Source: Treponema primitia ZAS-2
Lineage (GTDB): Bacteria > Spirochaetota > Spirochaetia > Treponematales > Breznakiellaceae
NCBI RefSeq assembly: GCF_000214375.1
Contig: NC_015578.1
Location: 1,302,001 to 1,366,000 of the forward strand
Reading direction: 5' to 3'
Length of the DNA stretch: 64,000 nucleotides
A program made the translations under genes and the position numbers. Within the stretch, counting starts at the first letter, position 1, and each line of letters starts with the position of its first letter. Below, piece by piece: positions 60,741-64,000 of this stretch. The notes under the pieces are model-generated. The model was not told where the DNA came from and did no database searches. It was given only the letters and a program-made list of their open reading frames with translations.

Positions 60741-61310
60741 ATGAAAATCAGGTACAATTCCCCCACGGTGCTGACTTACGCGTTTTTGAGTGCCATAGTT
60801 CTGGTGCTGTCACAGTTTTTCTTTCATTCCCTGACCGAGCTCTGGTTCGCCGTGCCCGGAAAGGGGGGATTTGATCCCGGCAGGATCCGCAGCTGGGTTA
60901 CCCTTTTTACCCATGTTGTGGGCCACGCCTCCTGGAACCACCTGCTTTCCAATTTTGCCTTTATACTCCTCATCGGACCTATGCTGGAAACCTCCTACGG
61001 TTCCCTGCCCCTGCTGGTGATGATCGCCATCACCGCCCTGGTAACCGGGGCACTGAACGTGCTCCTGTTCCGCACCGCCCTCCTGGGCGCTTCCGGGGTA
61101 GTGTTTATGATGATACTCTTGGCGTCATTCACTAACTTTAACGAAGGGGAAATCCCTCTGACCTTTATCCTGGTGCTGGCCCTGTATATAGGCCGGGAAC
61201 TTTTTAATTCATTCAGTGCCAACAATGTTTCCGAATTTGCCCATATCGCAGGAGGATTCTGCGGCAGCCTCTTTGGATTCTTTAGATCCCCCAAACGAAG
61301 CAATGTATAA
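60741..61310 (+). CDS. Rhomboid-family intramembrane protease
   Basis: Six helices are predicted. The catalytic Ser lies in LLGASGVVFMMIL and the His in FAHIAGGFCGSLFG, with HASWNHLLSNFAFILLIGPMLE as the first-loop/second-helix motif. It cleaves proteins inside the membrane. AAGGTG is suitably spaced for ATG 60741; a GTG at 60735 is in frame. It overlaps the next gene by eight bases. Confidence 0.9.
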   Translation: MKIRYNSPTVLTYAFLSAIVLVLSQFFFHSLTELWFAVPGKGGFDPGRIRSWVTLFTHVVGHASWNHLLSNFAFILLIGPMLETSYGSLPLLVMIAITALVTGALNVLLFRTALLGASGVVFMMILLASFTNFNEGEIPLTFILVLALYIGRELFNSFSANNVSEFAHIAGGFCGSLFGFFRSPKRSNV

Positions 61311-61995
61311 ACCGCAGTTGTTATTTTTACTGTTTCTGGCTCCAACACTCCATGGGCTTGATGTGCGTATTACCGGGAAGGAAGCGGGTGTTGATGTTAA
61401 GAACGAATACAACCGGACCTATAATCAATGCTGGACCTTTTCAGGATTCGGCGCGCTTACCCTGAACGACCGGTATACCCTGAAAACCGGCTTGGCCTTG
61501 TGGGAAACTACTGTCGCCTGGGAGACAGATGCCTTTGTCTCAGCCAGCGCCGCCCTGCCTCTGCCCATCCCCTTCCCGGTCTATGCGGATTTTGCTTATA
61601 TGCTAAACGCCATGCCGGATTATGAGACTTCGTCCCATACCCTACTCCCCGCGCTGGGGGTCAGGGGAAAGTATGCCGGATTTGCCCTGGGCCTTAGGGC
61701 CCGGTTTTCTGTTTTTTATGATGATCCACCCATTTTTGAACCTATTCTGGCCTTTTCCGGGTATGTCAACTTTTTTAATTCCGAACCCTTCCGTCTTGGC
61801 CTGGGCTGCGCCAATTACGATGATTTTATTGCCGGCAATTTCGGTTCCTATTACTTCAACCTGAATAGCAAAATCAGACTCCTTAAATTTCTCTTCTTGG
61901 TCAATGGCCTGGATCTGTACCAGACCGGGAGCGTTGGTTTGGCCGCCAACCTGTATGGCCTTGCCTTTAATATGGGAGTAGTATTCAATTGGTAG
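61303..61995 (+). CDS. Barrel-like envelope protein
   Basis: A short signal peptide (MYKPQLLFLLFLAPTLHG) is followed by ~210 residues of aromatic-rich strands, such as CWTFSGFGALTLNDRYTLKTGLALWE and YTLKTGLALWETTVAWETDAFVSASAALPLPIPFPVYADFAYML. It ends AFNMGVVFNW with a terminal aromatic residue, typical of outer-membrane barrels. No family recognised. The frame is open from 61216 inside the rhomboid gene; the signal peptide sets the start. Confidence 0.72.
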   Translation: MYKPQLLFLLFLAPTLHGLDVRITGKEAGVDVKNEYNRTYNQCWTFSGFGALTLNDRYTLKTGLALWETTVAWETDAFVSASAALPLPIPFPVYADFAYMLNAMPDYETSSHTLLPALGVRGKYAGFALGLRARFSVFYDDPPIFEPILAFSGYVNFFNSEPFRLGLGCANYDDFIAGNFGSYYFNLNSKIRLLKFLFLVNGLDLYQTGSVGLAANLYGLAFNMGVVFNW

Positions 61996-62831
61996 AAAGG
62001 CTGCGAATATCCGGAATAGTAAAGCTGTTTGTTATTATCCTTGTCGCCCTGATGGTTGTGGCTTGCAATGTGGACCTCTTTGGATTTTTTGCCGCCAACG
62101 AACAGGATGACAGGCTGGAAAGCAGGGATATTTTCAATTTTCTCGGACCTTCCGATCAGGGACGCGATTTAGGGGCTGCTTATTCCTTTGTCGTGGTGAG
62201 CGATACCCATATAGAGGATGGTAATGCCCACGGGCTTGAAAAACTGGCCTATGCTGTCAGTGCTGCCGGTGATAAGTTTGTGGTTGTCACCGGGGATATT
62301 ACCCAGAACGGGAAACGGGAGGATCTGAATAAATTTATTAGTATAGCCGAAGAATTGCGAAAAGCAGGGATTCCCTGCTATCCGGTCATCGGAAACCACG
62401 ATATTTATTTTGACAATTGGCCTGTGTGGAAAGAATTGATAGGATCAACCAGTTATCGAATTGATCACAGTAATACAACTCTTTTTATTCTTGATTCTGC
62501 CAATGCTTCCTTTGGATCCGATCAGCTGGACTGGCTTCAGCAGGGACTGGGTTCAGCGAAGGAACATGTCTTTGTATTCACCCATACCAATCTGTTTACA
62601 GAATCACCCGGTGATATCATGCAGATCACCGACTCCCGCGAACGGGCCCGGATCGTGTCTATCCTGAAGGGCCGCTGCGATGTCATGTTCATGGGCCATG
62701 TTCACCACCGTATCATCCGGGAAGTCGGGGGGGTCAGGTACATTAACCTTGAAGATTATGTGGGCTACCGCACGTACTGCCGGGTTTACGTAGGTCCCGG
62801 GGGTATAAGCTGGGCGTTTGAGAAACTGTAG
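61989..62831 (+). CDS. Lipoprotein metallophosphoesterase
   Basis: A lipoprotein signal (LFVIILVALMVVACN, Cys about 26) precedes a calcineurin-like phosphoesterase: VVVSDTHIEDG, VVVTGDITQNGKRED, PVIGNHDIYF, VFVFTHTNLF, VMFMGHVHHR. All metal ligands are present. It faces the periplasm or surface, substrate unknown. TTG start overlapping the preceding stop by seven bases. Confidence 0.88.
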   Translation: MVERLRISGIVKLFVIILVALMVVACNVDLFGFFAANEQDDRLESRDIFNFLGPSDQGRDLGAAYSFVVVSDTHIEDGNAHGLEKLAYAVSAAGDKFVVVTGDITQNGKREDLNKFISIAEELRKAGIPCYPVIGNHDIYFDNWPVWKELIGSTSYRIDHSNTTLFILDSANASFGSDQLDWLQQGLGSAKEHVFVFTHTNLFTESPGDIMQITDSRERARIVSILKGRCDVMFMGHVHHRIIREVGGVRYINLEDYVGYRTYCRVYVGPGGISWAFEKL

Positions 62832-62868
62832 GCTCTTTGCAAAGGCAATTTTTTTGATAATTTGAATA

Positions 62869-62897
62869 TTGCCATCCTTTTCCCCCTATAGTACAAT
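62869..62897 (+). promoter_or_regulatory. Promoter placing +1 at the phosphoribosyltransferase ATG
   Basis: TTGCCA (62869-62874), 17 bases, TACAAT (62892-62897), GCGCAT, ATG. No Shine-Dalgarno. Confidence 0.65.
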
Positions 62898-62903
62898 GCG
62901 CAT

Positions 62904-63518
62904 ATGGTTAAGGAATTCCTCCCCTATGACATGGTCCGCAATAATGCCCTGAAACTGGCCCATCGTATCTACCATGACGGCTTCATCCCCGATGTGATCT
63001 ACGTGTCCCTCCGGGGCGGGGCCTACCTGGGGAATGTGATAAGCGAGTACTTCAAGATAGTCCGCCGGGGCAGTCGCCCGGTGTACTATGCCGCCGTGGT
63101 AGCCCGGTCCTATACAGGGGTCCGGGAATCAGATCAGGTGAAGGTTGAAGGTTGGACCTATGCGCCGGAACACCTGCGCATCGGGGACAAGGTGCTCCTG
63201 GTGGACGATATCTTTGATTCAGGCAGGACCATCAACCACCTCACAGGGGTCATCCTGGAAAAGGGCATACCCCGGGATGACATCAAGGTGGCGGTTCACG
63301 ATTATAAGTACGTCTACGATAAGGGGGAACAGCTCCCCATACAGCCCGATTACTGGTGCCGTAAGCACGAGCTTTCTGTTAAAGATGAGGACCTTTGGAT
63401 CCACTATATGAGCCATGAACTGGTAGGCCTCAGTCCCGCCGAGCTGGAGGAACATTACTACGCCCATGATCCGGAACTCCGGGCTGTCCTGGATGTGCTG
63501 AAAGGCTCCGACAATTAG
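62904..63518 (+). CDS. Phosphoribosyltransferase (purine type)
   Basis: The PRPP motif is KVLLVDDIFDSGRTINHL, with IYVSLRGGAYLGNVIS as the N-terminal pyrophosphate loop. The pattern recalls hypoxanthine/xanthine-guanine phosphoribosyltransferases, which salvage purine bases. The length of 204 residues includes a C-terminal extension (ELSVKDEDLWIHYMSHELVGL). It probably works with the 5'-nucleotidase in purine salvage, an inference. rnhB starts nine bases after the stop. Confidence 0.85.
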   Translation: MVKEFLPYDMVRNNALKLAHRIYHDGFIPDVIYVSLRGGAYLGNVISEYFKIVRRGSRPVYYAAVVARSYTGVRESDQVKVEGWTYAPEHLRIGDKVLLVDDIFDSGRTINHLTGVILEKGIPRDDIKVAVHDYKYVYDKGEQLPIQPDYWCRKHELSVKDEDLWIHYMSHELVGLSPAELEEHYYAHDPELRAVLDVLKGSDN

Positions 63519-63527
63519 GAGGCAGCC

Positions 63528-64000
63528 TTGATCTGCGGCCTTGACGAAGCCGGGCGCGGTCCTCTGGCGGGGCCGGTTTGCGCCGCTGCAGTGGTCCTTC
63601 CCCCGGACTTCCCCCGGGAGATCCTGGGGGATTCCAAGAAACTCAGCAAAGAAAAGCGGGAAGCTGCCCGGGGGATCATCATGAAAGACGCCCTAGCCTG
63701 GGGCATAGGCTGGGCCGATCATGAGGAAATCGACAAAATCAACATACTCCGGGCCAGCCTCCTGGCCATGGAGCGGGCCTTTGAAGCCCTGGCCGCCATG
63801 TTGGCAGGGCCGGGGGGCGCTGGCTTGCCCTTAAGCGCCCTGGAAGCCATCGTTGACGGGCTCTATATCCCGGAAATTGCCATCCCCTGCATCGCCCTGG
63901 TAAAGGCGGACGGCAAAATCCCCGAGGTTATGGCCGCTTCCATCCTCGCCAAGACCGAGCGGGACCGGGAAATGGAACGCTACGCCAAGCTCTACCCCCA
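63528..64000 (+). CDS. rnhB: Ribonuclease HII (3' end cut by window)
   Basis: The visible 157 residues start ICGLDEAGRGPLAGPVCAAAVVL, with the first catalytic Asp-Glu pair. DSKKLSKEKRE, DGLYIP and VKADGKIPEVMAASILAKTERDREM follow, the rest of the active site. It removes RNA from RNA-DNA hybrids. Start is TTG after GGAGG. The C-terminus lies beyond the window. Confidence 0.95.
   Translation, partial: MICGLDEAGRGPLAGPVCAAAVVLPPDFPREILGDSKKLSKEKREAARGIIMKDALAWGIGWADHEEIDKINILRASLLAMERAFEALAAMLAGPGGAGLPLSALEAIVDGLYIPEIAIPCIALVKADGKIPEVMAASILAKTERDREMERYAKLYP

Overview
The window comes from a spirochaete, most likely a nitrogen-fixing termite-gut-type Treponema. The flagellar operon has the treponemal order and includes flbB, flbD, a FliY-type FliN, flhF/flhG and fliA. 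A nifB gene with a nif-type [2Fe-2S] ferredoxin marks a diazotroph, and there are several signal-peptide or barrel-like envelope proteins. The species name is an inference; the sequence shows only the gene content.

Layout. 1-7.6 kb: the 3' part of nifB, a [2Fe-2S] ferredoxin, a class I glutamine amidotransferase, a LeuA/homocitrate-synthase-family enzyme with a small unknown partner, a molybdopterin-binding protein, a dienelactone hydrolase and an anSME-type radical SAM enzyme. 7.6-9.4 kb: an AT-rich lipoprotein gene and a strong terminator. 9.4-11.8 kb: an accessory islet made of three copies of tRNA-Leu(GAG), one of them broken. A RelE/HigB-type toxin with an XRE antitoxin, and a PIN protein with a small partner plus a DUF1016 remnant, sit between the copies. 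11.8-33.6 kb: one co-directional flagellar run, flbB-fliK-flgD-flgE-flbD-motA-motB-fliL-fliM-fliY-fliO-fliP-fliQ-fliR-flhB-flhA-flhF-flhG-orf-fliA-fapA-orf-orf. It covers hook building, stator, switch, export gate, placement GTPase/ATPase and the flagellar sigma factor. tRNA-Phe follows.

33.9-41.1 kb: a secreted 5'-nucleotidase, a NUDIX hydrolase, and an AT-rich accessory stretch with BspA-like leucine-rich repeats (one intact gene, one broken), a phosphodiester glycosidase, an XRE regulator, small unknowns and a PIN/antitoxin pair. 41.2-46.7 kb: an MMPL/RND exporter, a LolA-like periplasmic protein and an outer-membrane protein, divergent from a TetR regulator. 46.9-52.7 kb: a lipoprotein phosphatase, a MATE exporter, an RseC-like protein, a TIR-like/ankyrin protein next to a sirtuin, and an outer-membrane protein. 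52.7-64 kb: gltX, an M18 aminopeptidase, a YjfB-like motility protein, the N-degron set aat-clpA-clpS, exonuclease III, a rhomboid, a barrel-like protein, a metallophosphoesterase, a phosphoribosyltransferase and the start of rnhB.

Three patterns cut across the genes. (1) Several genes have a sigma70-type -10 box six or seven bases before an ATG and no Shine-Dalgarno sequence, which predicts leaderless mRNAs. (2) Spacers inside the flagellar and clpSA operons hold tandem hairpins, mostly with three-base loops, often starting at or spanning the upstream stop codon. (3) The tRNA-Leu/promoter unit in front of the flagellar operon has been duplicated, with toxin-antitoxin cargo between the copies.
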